The translations under genes were made by a program, and so were the position numbers. A DNA stretch of 64,000 nt from Streptomyces sp. NRRL F-5135 (GTDB lineage: Bacteria; Actinomycetota; Actinomycetes; Streptomycetales; Streptomycetaceae). Shown here piece by piece: positions 47,709-57,061 of the stretch (position 1 is its first letter; every line of letters begins with the position of its first letter). Below the pieces are notes generated by a model. It searched no databases. It was not told the DNA's origin and saw nothing but the letters and a program-made list of their open reading frames with translations. The stretch spans positions 1 to 64,000 of the forward strand of contig NZ_JOHR01000020.1 of NCBI RefSeq assembly GCF_000719775.1, read 5' to 3'.

Positions 47709-48731
47709 TCATTTCGCACCGAGTGCCTTCTCCAGCGCGTCGAGGTTGGAGTGCATGACCTCGAAGTAGTCACGGCCCTTGGTCTTGTCGGTGATTCCCT
47801 CCAGCGGATCCAGGACGTCGGTGGTGAGTCCGGAGTCCCCGGCAAGAGTCTTGGCGGTCTTGTCGCTGGCGAGCGTCTCGAAGAATACGGTGCTGACCTT
47901 GTCGCGCCGCGCGATGGTCTCCAGTTCCTTGACCCGGGCCGGGCTGGGCTCCGATTCGGGGTCTATCCCGGCGATGGCCTCCTGCTTCAGCCCGTAGCGC
48001 TCGGCGAGGTAGCCGAAGGCCGCGTGGGTGGTGATGAAGGTCTTGGTGCCGGTGTCGGCGAGGCCCTGCTTGAACGCGGTGTCCAGCCCGCCGAGCTTCT
48101 CGACCAGGGTCTCGGTGTTCTTCTTGTACGCGGCGGCGTGGTCGGGGTCGGCCTTCTCCAGGGCGGCGCCGACGCCCTTGGCGACCTCGGCGTACTTCAC
48201 CGGGTCGAGCCAGACGTGCGGGTCGGCGCCGTCGAGTGCGTCCGCTTCCCCGCCGTGCTCGTCGTGGCCGTGCTCGTCGCCGTGCGCATCGGCGTGCTCG
48301 TCGCCGTGTCCGGCACCCTCCTCGTCACCGTGCGTGTGGCCGCCGGTCTCGGTGCCGTGCTTCTCCAGTGAGGTGAGGGAGGCCGCGTCGACGACGTTCT
48401 CCACGCCCGACTGGGCGATGGCCTTGTCCACGGCGGGCTGGACGCCCCGTAGATAGAAGATGACGTCCGCCTCGCCGAGCTGAGCGGTCTGGCGCGGCTT
48501 GAGCTCCAGGTCGTGCGGCTCGACGCCCGGCTTGGTCAGGGTGGTGACGGAGACGTGTTCGCCGCCGATCGACTCCGCCAGGAACTGCATGGGGTAGAAA
48601 GACGCGGTCACCGCGACCTTCCCGCCGCCCCTGCCGGAGTCGTCGGTGGCGGCGCAGGCGGAGAGCGCGACCAGTCCGAGCGAGACGGCTCCGGCGAGGG
48701 CGGCGGTGGGTATAAGGCGGTGTGCGTTCAT
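47709..48731 (-). CDS. znuA: Zinc-binding lipoprotein of ABC transporter
   Basis: 340 aa, ATG at 48731. A signal peptide with lipobox LSAC gives acylated Cys26. A His/Asp/Glu-rich loop at about 120-165 (GGHTHGDEEGAGHGDEH and following) is typical of ZnuA and may capture zinc. The metal-site residues include PHDLELKPRQ, DPHVWLDP and THAAFGYLA. -35 TTGACA and -10 GAAAAT (18-nt spacing) place transcription start at the ATG. A Zur box covers the -10 and start, so Zur represses directly. Confidence 0.96.
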   Translation of the reverse strand: MNAHRLIPTAALAGAVSLGLVALSACAATDDSGRGGGKVAVTASFYPMQFLAESIGGEHVSVTTLTKPGVEPHDLELKPRQTAQLGEADVIFYLRGVQPAVDKAIAQSGVENVVDAASLTSLEKHGTETGGHTHGDEEGAGHGDEHADAHGDEHGHDEHGGEADALDGADPHVWLDPVKYAEVAKGVGAALEKADPDHAAAYKKNTETLVEKLGGLDTAFKQGLADTGTKTFITTHAAFGYLAERYGLKQEAIAGIDPESEPSPARVKELETIARRDKVSTVFFETLASDKTAKTLAGDSGLTTDVLDPLEGITDKTKGRDYFEVMHSNLDALEKALGAK

Positions 48732-48745
48732 GACAGTCATTTTCA
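48731..48745. promoter_or_regulatory. Zur box over the znuA start
   Basis: On the minus strand TGAAAATGACTGTCA, an imperfect 15-bp palindrome close to the Streptomyces Zur consensus (TGAAAATCATTTTCA-type). It covers the -10 and touches the ATG, so bound Zur would block znuACB transcription. Confidence 0.8.
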
Positions 48746-48768
48746 ACAAAGTTGGAAACGGTTGTCAA
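48739..48768 (-). promoter_or_regulatory. znuACB promoter
   Basis: Minus-strand TTGACA (plus 48763-48768) and GAAAAT (plus 48739-48744), 18-nt spacer, -10 seven nt before the ATG. CAACAAAG occurs twice here (48744-48751 and 48766-48773), a possible extra regulator half-site. Confidence 0.75.
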
Positions 48769-48875
48769 CAAAGGTCGGTGATCGCTCTTCCCCCGCACCG
48801 ATTTGATCCAAGGGGTGCGGCCGCCGGTAACCTGAATCATTCGCCTTTCCTCGTCGTCGTAATGAAGAGAGCACC

Positions 48876-50258
<1,383 letters not shown>

Positions 50259-50285
50259 TCCGCCGCTGGAACAGGGCGCGGATCC

Positions 50286-50321
50286 CGGAGGCCCCCGGTC
50301 ATCAGTGACCGGGGGCCTCCG
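50286..50321 (+). terminator. glyS terminator hairpin
   Basis: Perfect 16-bp arms 50286-50301 and 50306-50321 around TCAG. It faces the convergent TetR gene. Confidence 0.8.
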
Positions 50322-50371
50322 AGCCGTTGCCGGGGCCTTGCGCCGGGGCCTTGCGGTGCCGGGGCCGTCGA

Positions 50372-51100
50372 TCAGCCGGTGTCGAGGCCGTCGATCAAGC
50401 GGTTGAGGAACCGGGTGAAGGTGGCCTTCGGGTCGAGAGGGCGGCCGGGAGCGGAGAGGGCTTCCGCGAGTTCCGGATGGTGGCCGTCCGCGGCGACGGC
50501 GGCCAGGTAGCGTGCCTCGGCCGCGACCCGGTCGGGTGATCGCGCGGCCGCGGCCTGTGCGATCTCGTGGGCGACGTGACCGGCCACGAATCCGGTGAGC
50601 TGGGCGAAGACTTCGAGCTTGGCCGCACCGTCCAGACCGGTGGGCCGCAACGCGGCCAGCGCGCGTTCCAGGAAGGCCAGGGTGTTGGGGCCCGACGTCC
50701 GCCGGGTGGCCAGTGCGGCCGGCAGCCAGGGATGCCGGAGCATGAGGGCGCGCTGAAGGCAGGCGATCGCCTTGAGATCGGTGCGCCAGTCGCCAGTGAG
50801 GGGGGTCGTCAGCGGGGGTTCACCGCTGACGTGGTCGACCATCAGCTCCAGCAGCGTCTCCTTGTCGGGGGCGTAGCTGTAGAGCGACATGGCACCGGCG
50901 CCGACCTGTGAGGCGACCCGCCGCATGGTGACCGCGTCAAGTCCCTCCGCGTCCGCCAGGGCGACCGCCGCCGCTGTGATGGCCTCGCGGCTGAATGCGG
51001 GTTTGCGCCCTCTGCGGGGCCCGGCAGGCCGTAGCCAGAGTTCCTGGGGGTCGACGCCCGTGATGCCGGACCCAACGCCGCCGTCACCGCCACCGGTCAC
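50372..51100 (-). CDS. TetR family regulator with TetR-type C-terminal domain
   Basis: 242 aa from GTG at 51100, with GGAG 4 nt upstream. HTH near 35-80: FSREAITAAAVALADAEGLDAV, then RRVASQVGAGAMSLYSYAPDKETL. The C-terminal domain (MVDHVSGEPP onward) resembles the tetracycline-repressor C-terminal class. Divergent from the CocE hydrolase, with a perfect 23-bp palindrome in between, so it probably controls the hydrolase and itself. An N-terminal extension to 51187 is possible but would run through the operator. Confidence 0.9.
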   Translation of the reverse strand: MTGGGDGGVGSGITGVDPQELWLRPAGPRRGRKPAFSREAITAAAVALADAEGLDAVTMRRVASQVGAGAMSLYSYAPDKETLLELMVDHVSGEPPLTTPLTGDWRTDLKAIACLQRALMLRHPWLPAALATRRTSGPNTLAFLERALAALRPTGLDGAAKLEVFAQLTGFVAGHVAHEIAQAAAARSPDRVAAEARYLAAVAADGHHPELAEALSAPGRPLDPKATFTRFLNRLIDGLDTG

Positions 51101-51175
51101 GATCTCCGCCCTCCCGCTCGGCCGCTGTGTCTCCTGACGGCACCCATCCAAGCATCTGCCGACGTGGCGTCTATC

Positions 51176-51198
51176 ATTCTCGTACACAGTACGAGAAT
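51176..51198. promoter_or_regulatory. Operator between tetR and the CocE hydrolase
   Basis: ATTCTCGTAC - ACA - GTACGAGAAT, perfect 10-bp arms, AT-rich relative to its surroundings. It lies 15 nt before the hydrolase ATG and 75 nt from the tetR GTG, suited to regulate both. Confidence 0.8.
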
Positions 51199-51212
51199 AG
51201 GGGGAACGTCAC

Positions 51213-52931
51213 ATGTCATCGCTCCCGCACGGCCCCGCACCGAGGACCACGTGGACGCCGCCCGCCGGAAAGCCGCCTCTGTCCTCACGCATGATGAGGG
51301 CGACCTGGCGCGGCCTCCCGGCCGCCCGGTACGACATCGGGTGGGAACCCGGGCTGGTGGTTCCGGCGGCCGACGGCAGTCCGTTGATCACCGATCACTA
51401 CTTCCCGCGCGCGGAGGGCGACTTCCCCACTCTTCTCGTGCGCTCCCCCTACGGCAGGGGGCTGCCGTGGTCTCCCATGTACGGCATGCTCTTCGCCGAA
51501 CAGGGCTTCCACGTGGTCCTGCAGAGCTGCCGTGGCACCGGCGGCTCCGGTGGACGGTTCCACCTGTGGCGCAACGAGGCCGATGACGGCCGCGCCACGG
51601 TGGCCTGGCTGCGCGAGCGGCCCTGGTTCAACGGGACACTGGGCACGGTCGGCCCCAGTTACCTGGGTTACGTGCAGTGGGCGCTCGCCCTGGACCCGCC
51701 GCCGGAGCTGAAGGCCATGGTGGTGCAGGTCGGCCTGCACGACCCCTACGCCCTGTTCCACACGGACGGTGCGCTCCACCTGGAGAACACCCTCCTCGTC
51801 GGCATCGGCATGGCACATCAGCACCGGGGGATGGCGTCCATGGCCAGGGCGACGCTGCGCCTCCAGCGCCGGCTGCGCGCCATCACCACCGCCCGGCCGC
51901 TGCGTGGCACGCACCTGTCCGCCCTCCGCGACGAAGTGCCCTGGCTGGACGACGTGATGACGCACCCGGACGCCGACGACCCGTACTGGGACGGCGCGTC
52001 CCTGGGAGCGGCCGCCGATCGGCTGAGTGTGCCCACCAGCCTGATCACCGGTTGGCACGACGCGCTGATCGACCAGACCTTCGAGCAGTACGCCCGACTG
52101 CGGCGGGCGGGGTGCGAGACCGCCCTGCTCGTCGGCCCCTGGACGCACACCTCCGCCCTCCAACGGGGATGGCCCGAGGTGTTCGCCGAGAGTCTCGGCT
52201 GGCTGCGCGGGCACCTGTGCGCCGACCCCTCGGGCCTGCGCGCCACCCGGACGCGCGTGCACGTCGGCGGTGAGGGCGCTTGGCGGAACCTCGGCGACTG
52301 GCCGCCGTCCCCGGCCACCGAGCCCTGGTTTCCCACCCCCGACGGGCATCTCACCCGGCAGGCGCCCACGGACTCCGCGCCCCTGGCCACCTTCCGTTAC
52401 GATCCGGCCGCGCCCACTCCCTCCGTCGGCGGCCCGCTGCTCTCACGTGGCGCCGGGCCCCGCGACAACGGCTCACTGGAACTGCGCGACGACGTCCTGA
52501 CATTCACCGGCCCACCACTGACCGAGCCCTTGGACGTCGTCGGACCGGTCTCCGCCCGGCTGCGCGTCGCCACGGACACCGGGTACGCCGACGTCTTCAC
52601 CCGCCTGTGCGACGTGGACCGACGAGGCCGTTCCACCAACGTCTGCGACGGGCTGGCCCACCTGCGGACGGGCGAGCGGAAACCGTCCGAGGTCACCGTG
52701 GCGATGAGTTCCACCGCATACCGTTTCTCCGCCGGTCACCGGGTGCGCTGGCAGATCAGCGCGGGGGCCCACCCGCGCTACGCCCGTCATCCCGGCACGG
52801 CGGAACCGCGGGCCGACGCCACCGAGTTCACGCCGGTGCACATCACCCTCCACGCGGACTCGGCGTTGCTGCTACCCCGAAGCGTCGCGGCCTCCGGGGC
52901 TCCCGGGAGCCCCGGAGGCCGCGACGCGTAG
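51213..52931 (+). CDS. CocE/NonD family (X-Pro dipeptidyl-peptidase-like) hydrolase
   Basis: 572 aa, ATG 51213. An alpha/beta-hydrolase with nucleophile motif GPSYLGY near 150, catalytic Asp near 282 (GWHDALID) and catalytic His in GPWTHTS near 310. The C-terminal jelly-roll domain (from about 420) contains TEPLDVVGPVSARL and QISAGAHPRYARH. Relatives hydrolyse cocaine esters, acyl esters or dipeptides; substrate unknown. The last 15 codons lie in a 46-bp perfect palindrome, so the reading frame seems to have been extended through a terminator. Confidence 0.92.
   Translation: MSSLPHGPAPRTTWTPPAGKPPLSSRMMRATWRGLPAARYDIGWEPGLVVPAADGSPLITDHYFPRAEGDFPTLLVRSPYGRGLPWSPMYGMLFAEQGFHVVLQSCRGTGGSGGRFHLWRNEADDGRATVAWLRERPWFNGTLGTVGPSYLGYVQWALALDPPPELKAMVVQVGLHDPYALFHTDGALHLENTLLVGIGMAHQHRGMASMARATLRLQRRLRAITTARPLRGTHLSALRDEVPWLDDVMTHPDADDPYWDGASLGAAADRLSVPTSLITGWHDALIDQTFEQYARLRRAGCETALLVGPWTHTSALQRGWPEVFAESLGWLRGHLCADPSGLRATRTRVHVGGEGAWRNLGDWPPSPATEPWFPTPDGHLTRQAPTDSAPLATFRYDPAAPTPSVGGPLLSRGAGPRDNGSLELRDDVLTFTGPPLTEPLDVVGPVSARLRVATDTGYADVFTRLCDVDRRGRSTNVCDGLAHLRTGERKPSEVTVAMSSTAYRFSAGHRVRWQISAGAHPRYARHPGTAEPRADATEFTPVHITLHADSALLLPRSVAASGAPGSPGGRDA
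52882..52927. terminator. 46-bp perfect palindrome inside the 3' end of the CocE gene
   Basis: 52882-52927 is a fully self-complementary palindrome with no unpaired loop beyond the minimal turn; the CocE stop TAG is at 52929-52931. It presumably terminates transcription on both strands and encodes the hydrolase tail AASGAPGSPGGRDA. Confidence 0.8.
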
Positions 52932-53046
52932 GGCGCTGGACGCGCGGACGGTCAGCCGCCGACGGGTAGGACGCGCGGCCGGTCGGCCGCCGGCGGTCGG
53001 CAGCGGCGCCCGCCGACGCCCCCATGAGCGCGGCGCACACCCCGGA

Positions 53047-53631
53047 TCAGGGGCGAAGCCCCCGGAGCAGCAGGTCGGCCACGGCGGTGAACTCGGCCTC
53101 GACCGTGGGCCTTCGCCACTCCGGGGCATGGGCGGGGTCATGGAACCGGTCGGTCGCGGCGAAGACCGCCGCGGCCGCCTCCGCCGGGTCCTCCGCCGAG
53201 AACTCGCCCGCCCGCACCCCCGCGTCGATGATCCGGGTGAGCTGTCCCGTCAGCTCGGCGAGATGGTCCTCGACCACCCCGCTGCTCTCGTCGATGAGCA
53301 CGGAGAACGTGGCGAACAACTCGGGGTCGTCGCCCGCCTTGTGCCGCTTGGAGTCGAACAGGGCCAGCAGCCACGAGCGCAGCTTCTCCGGTCCCGGCGC
53401 GGGCGAGCCGTCGGTGAGCTCCGCCAGCGCCACCTCCGTGCGCCGCAGCCACCGGGCGGTGACCGCCTCCCGCAGCGCCGCCTTCGTACGGAAGTGCCGG
53501 TACACGCTGCCATGGCTGACGCCGAGCAGCCGCGCCACGTCGACGACCGTGGCCTTCGCCGGGCCGTAGCGGCGCAGCACCTCCTCGGTGGCTTCGAGGA
53601 TGCGCTCGCTGGTCAGATTCTCGGTGCTCAT
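53047..53631 (-). CDS. TetR family regulator
   Basis: 194 aa, ATG at 53631, AGG close upstream. HTH near 8-55: SERILEATEEVLRRYGPAKA, then VARLLGVSHGSVYRHFRTKAALREAV. The C-terminal domain is of the YbiH-type length. It lies just downstream of the aldo/keto reductase gene on the same strand and has its own operator-like palindrome. The aldo/keto reductase promoter contains the same TGACAG half-site, so it probably regulates both. Confidence 0.92.
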   Translation of the reverse strand: MSTENLTSERILEATEEVLRRYGPAKATVVDVARLLGVSHGSVYRHFRTKAALREAVTARWLRRTEVALAELTDGSPAPGPEKLRSWLLALFDSKRHKAGDDPELFATFSVLIDESSGVVEDHLAELTGQLTRIIDAGVRAGEFSAEDPAEAAAAVFAATDRFHDPAHAPEWRRPTVEAEFTAVADLLLRGLRP

Positions 53632-53677
53632 CTGCCTGGTCCGACCTTTCGTGGCTCGTGGCGACGGGCGGAACAGA

Positions 53678-53692
53678 TGACACTACCTGTCA
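53678..53692. promoter_or_regulatory. Operator-like palindrome before tetR
   Basis: TGACA - CTACC - TGTCA, 47 nt upstream of the tetR ATG on the minus strand. Shares TGACA/TGTCA half-sites with the palindrome at 54803-54836. Confidence 0.6.
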
Positions 53693-53724
53693 GCCCGGAC
53701 CGGGCGGGCGGCGGGCGGGCCCGC

Positions 53725-54744
53725 TCAGCGCTCACTGTCCAGGTGCTTCATCTGCGTGGCCGGGTAGCGCTCACCGGCCGCCGAACCCGCCGGCACGGCA
53801 CGCTCGATGGCGGCGAGGTCGTCCGCATCGAGCGTGACCTCGAGCGCGCCGAGGGCCTCGGCCAGCCGGTCCCGCCGACGGGCGCCGACCAGGGGCACGA
53901 TGTCCTCTCCGCGGGACAGCACCCAGGCGATGGCTATCTGCGCGACGGAGGCGTCCTTCTGCTCGGCGATCTTGCGCAGCGATTCCACCAGCGCCAGGTT
54001 GTGCCGGAGGTTGTCACCCTGGAAGCGGGGGCTCATCGCCCGGAAGTCGCCGGGTGCCAGCTCCCGGTCGGCGGTGAAGTGCCCGCTGATCAGCCCGCGC
54101 GAGAGCACACCGTACGCGGTGACGCCGATGCCCAGCTCGCGGACCGTCGGAAGGATCTCCGCCTCGATGCCGCGCGATATGAGTCCGTACTCGATCTGGA
54201 GGTCGGAGACCGGGGCGACGGAGGCCGCCCGGCGGATGGTCGCGGCCCCCACCTCGGAGAGGCCGACATGACGGACGTACCCGGCCTGGATCAGCTCGGC
54301 TATCGCGCCCACCGTCTCCTCGATCGGCACGTCCGGGTCGACGCGGGCGATCCGGTAGATGTCGATGTGGTCCGCGCCGAGGCGGCCCAGGGAATACGCG
54401 GCGAAGTTCTTCACCGCCGCCGGGCGGCCGTCATAGCCGCCCCAGCCGTTGTCCGGGTCGCGCAGCGCGCCGAACTTCACGCTGAGGAAGGCCCGGTCGC
54501 GCGCTCCGGCGGGGGCGGTGCTCAACGCCTCGTTGATCAACAGCTCGTTGTGCCCCATGCCGTAGAAGTCGCCTGTGTCGAGCAGGGTGATACCCGCGTC
54601 GAGGGCGGCGTGGATGGTGGCGATGGATTCGGCGCGGTCGGCGTCCCCGTACAGAGCGGACATGCCCATGCAGCCGAGGCCCAGCGCGGAGACCCGCGGA
54701 CCGCTGCCGAGCGCGCGTGTGGGAAGGGCGGGGGTGGTGGCCAT
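53725..54744 (-). CDS. Aldo/keto reductase
   Basis: 339 aa from ATG at 54744, GGAGGT 7 nt upstream. TIM-barrel NADPH reductase: GLGCMGMSALYGD near 20, catalytic Asp in LLDTGDFYG near 54, then a conserved Lys in VKFGALRD. The tail contains GARRRDRLAEALGAL. In the Tyr-Lys-Asp-His tetrad, Tyr is in FYGMGHNEL; the usual His region reads IYRIARVDPD, so the usual His is not evident there. Substrate unknown; transcribed toward tetR. Confidence 0.92.
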   Translation of the reverse strand: MATTPALPTRALGSGPRVSALGLGCMGMSALYGDADRAESIATIHAALDAGITLLDTGDFYGMGHNELLINEALSTAPAGARDRAFLSVKFGALRDPDNGWGGYDGRPAAVKNFAAYSLGRLGADHIDIYRIARVDPDVPIEETVGAIAELIQAGYVRHVGLSEVGAATIRRAASVAPVSDLQIEYGLISRGIEAEILPTVRELGIGVTAYGVLSRGLISGHFTADRELAPGDFRAMSPRFQGDNLRHNLALVESLRKIAEQKDASVAQIAIAWVLSRGEDIVPLVGARRRDRLAEALGALEVTLDADDLAAIERAVPAGSAAGERYPATQMKHLDSER

Positions 54745-54802
54745 GAGTCTGTACCTCCGAACGAACGAATGGGTCGGGAGCTCCTGCGACAAGCATGGCA
54801 CG

Positions 54803-54836
54803 ATGCGATGACAGATTTCAATATCTGTCATCGCAT
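54803..54836. promoter_or_regulatory. 34-bp perfect inverted repeat upstream of the aldo/keto reductase
   Basis: ATGCGATGACAGAT (54803-54816) and ATCTGTCATCGCAT (54823-54836) flank TTCAAT. It is the likely operator for the divergent promoters of the reductase and the 9-codon ORF. TGACAG half-sites match the tetR operator at 53678. Confidence 0.75.
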
Positions 54837-54898
54837 ATTTGTTGGCCGGGCCGAAAAACCTGTGTCGGCCCCGCCCCGCGCGGTGGTAGCGTCGCGGC

Positions 54899-54928
54899 AT
54901 GTTCTTCCAGGTTCAGATCTACGAGTGA
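54899..54928 (+). CDS. Possible 9-residue leaderless peptide (MFFQVQIYE)
   Basis: -10-like TAGCGT (54887-54892) lies 6 nt before an ATG that reads MFFQVQIYE and then TGA. No Shine-Dalgarno. The start is identical in layout to other leaderless genes here. It lies 73 nt before the DUF6243 gene, so it could be a leader peptide or simply mark the transcription start. Function and translation unproven. Confidence 0.4.
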   Translation: MFFQVQIYE

Positions 54929-55000
54929 GAGCGCGGCGGCCACTGTCCGCCCCTCGTCGAAGAATCCGCAGATCACTTCTCATCGCATCGGGAGAACCCC

Positions 55001-55264
55001 GTGGCAAAGAGCCGCAACAACCTCCTTGGCGTGGGCGGACAGCGCAAGAAGCTGTCCCGCGCCGACCAGCAGGGTGCGGGACGCGCCCGCAACGCCGATC
55101 GCAAGGCCGCAGCCGACCAGAAGCAGGAGCTCCTGCGCAAGATGCGCGAGCGCGCTGCCGGGCGTAACGACGGGACGGGCCAGGACGGCCAGGGCGTCCA
55201 GGACGGTCCGGACGCGCAGGCCGCCGGTCAGGACGCACAGGAAGGTCCAAGCTCGCAGAACTGA
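55001..55264 (+). CDS. DUF6243 family small basic protein
   Basis: 87 aa, GTG 55001 with GGGAG 7 nt upstream. It begins MAKSRNNLLGVGGQRKKLSRADQQ and is rich in Lys, Arg, Gln and Gly with no hydrophobic segment. The basic N-terminus could bind nucleic acid; the Gln/Asp/Gly tail is low-complexity. Conserved in Streptomyces, function unknown. It is followed by a hairpin facing the MFS gene. Confidence 0.85.
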   Translation: MAKSRNNLLGVGGQRKKLSRADQQGAGRARNADRKAAADQKQELLRKMRERAAGRNDGTGQDGQGVQDGPDAQAAGQDAQEGPSSQN

Positions 55265-55340
55265 GTGACTGACGACTGACGCGACCATGGGCGCGGCAAC
55301 CGACGGCAGCCGACGTGCGGTCGCGGACGCGGAGACAGAG

Positions 55341-55377
55341 GGCGGGGCCCGGATCACCGAGTGATCCGGGCCCCGCC
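55341..55377. terminator. Perfect 16-bp hairpin between DUF6243 and MFS genes
   Basis: GGCGGGGCCCGGATCA (55341-55356) and its complement (55362-55377) around CCGAG; serves convergent genes. Confidence 0.8.
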
Positions 55378-55428
55378 GTGTGCGCTCGATTCCGCGGCCC
55401 CTCGTACCCCGCCCCACGTCGTTTCGTC

Positions 55429-56895
55429 TCAGGCGATCGAACGGTGCAGTCGCAGACTGAGCAGCCCCGTCAGGACCACCGTGCTCAGTTGGGCCAGGAG
55501 CGTGACGGCCAGCGCGTCCCGCATGCCCATCGAAGGCTCCAGTGTCAGGAAGAGGGACCCGAGGGTCGCGACTCCCAGCGCGAGCGCGGACTGCTGGGTC
55601 GTCACCATCACCCCACTGCCCACACCGGCCCGCTCCGGCGGGACGTCGGAGAGGACGATCCGGACGAGCACGGGCAGTTGGAGCCCCTGCCCGAGGCCCG
55701 CCAGCGCGACCGCCGGCAGCAGGTCGAGCGTCCCGACCGAGGGCCAGTCGTGCCACGCGGTGAAGGCCAGCAGGGCGATGCCGACCGCCTGGAGGACGGA
55801 GCCGGTGGTCACGACGAGGCTGCCGTAGCGGCGCACGAGCCGGGGTCCGGCCAGCGAGGCGGCGAAGAACGCCAGGGCCATCGGTACGAGGGCGACTCCC
55901 GCCGCCACGGCGCCCATGCCCAGCCCCTGCTGGAGCGCGACCGCGATCACGAACATGAAGCCGCCGAAACCGATCGAGAACGGCAGGACGATCGCGAGCC
56001 CGCGGCGCAGTGACGGCAGGGCGAACAGGCTCGGGGGTATGAGCGGGGTCTTCCCCGCCCGGTCGGCCCGCCGTTCCACCTGGAGGAACGCGTACGCGGC
56101 GACGGGGAAGGCGGCCAGCGCGATCCAGGTCCACACCGGCCACCCGGCGGCCCGGCCCTCGGTGAGCGGGGCCAGCAGGGTCACCAGCGCGACTCCCAGC
56201 AGCAGCGTGCCGGGGATGTCGACGGGAGCGGGGTCCGAGGACCGGGTCTCGGGCACCGAGCGTACGGACAGGACCAGCCCCAGCAGCGCTACCGGCACGT
56301 TCACCAGGAAGATCGCTCGCCAGCCGCTGCCCGCGATGTCGGCCGCGACCAGGACACCGCCCAGGATCTGGCCCGCCACCATCGAGAGCCCGGCCGTCGC
56401 GCCGTACAGGCTCAGCGCCCTGGCGCGGCGCGGGCCGCTGGTCCCGGCCTGGATCGTGGCCAGTACCTGCGGCAGCATCAGCGCGGCCGAGGCGCCCTGC
56501 GCGACCCGCGCGGCCACCAGGGACCAGGCGTCCGGCGCGAGCCCGCAGGCGAGCGAGGTGACCCCGAAGGCGGCCATTCCGGTCATGAACAGTCGCCGAC
56601 GACCGAACGTGTCCCCGAGTCGCCCGCCGAGCACCAGGAGTACGGCGTACGAGAGCCCGTACCCGGCGACGACCAGTTCCAGCAGCGCCGGGCCGGCGGC
56701 CAGGTCGCGGTCGATCGTCGGCAGGGCGACATTGACGATGAAGAAGTCGACCAGCGGGAGTGCCGCCCCGAGCAACACGGTGAACAGCCCGAGTGTGCCG
56801 AGCGCGACCCCCTTGTGGTCATGGACGACAGGCGTCGCGCCGACGGTGGTCGGTTCGGCGGATGTCTGTGCAAGAGGCGCGGATGTTCTACTCAC
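55429..56895 (-). CDS. MFS drug efflux transporter (DHA2/EmrB-QacA type)
   Basis: 488 aa from GTG at 56895. About 14 membrane helices, with DFFIVNVALPTIDRDL near 47 (motif D1) and LGGRLGDTFGRRRLF near 90 (motif A). The acid-rich N-terminus precedes the first helix. It probably exports hydrophobic drugs by proton antiport. No adjacent regulator gene is seen, but TACCAG/CTGGTA half-sites lie in its promoter. Start chosen because upstream in-frame codons lie in the promoter; exact start uncertain. Confidence 0.9.
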   Translation of the reverse strand: MSRTSAPLAQTSAEPTTVGATPVVHDHKGVALGTLGLFTVLLGAALPLVDFFIVNVALPTIDRDLAAGPALLELVVAGYGLSYAVLLVLGGRLGDTFGRRRLFMTGMAAFGVTSLACGLAPDAWSLVAARVAQGASAALMLPQVLATIQAGTSGPRRARALSLYGATAGLSMVAGQILGGVLVAADIAGSGWRAIFLVNVPVALLGLVLSVRSVPETRSSDPAPVDIPGTLLLGVALVTLLAPLTEGRAAGWPVWTWIALAAFPVAAYAFLQVERRADRAGKTPLIPPSLFALPSLRRGLAIVLPFSIGFGGFMFVIAVALQQGLGMGAVAAGVALVPMALAFFAASLAGPRLVRRYGSLVVTTGSVLQAVGIALLAFTAWHDWPSVGTLDLLPAVALAGLGQGLQLPVLVRIVLSDVPPERAGVGSGVMVTTQQSALALGVATLGSLFLTLEPSMGMRDALAVTLLAQLSTVVLTGLLSLRLHRSIA

Positions 56896-56926
56896 CTCAT
56901 CGACGATGGCGCACCACGCACCCTGG

Positions 56927-56950
56927 TACCAGAGTCTCTTTATCCTGGTA
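56927..56950. promoter_or_regulatory. Operator-like repeat upstream of the MFS gene
   Basis: TACCAG (56927-56932) and CTGGTA (56945-56950), 12-nt spacer; the left half is part of CTGGTACCAG. A possible promoter overlaps it: TTGCCA, 18 nt, ATAAAG on the minus strand. The regulator is unknown. Confidence 0.5.
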
Positions 56951-57061
56951 TTTGCGGTACCTGGCAATGGGGTGAGCGACACCTGTCCGTTTCGGCAGCC
57001 TTGTATGTGTCGTTCCGTACACTCTCGATCACTATTGGTGACGGACTGGAGGGAGTGCGCG

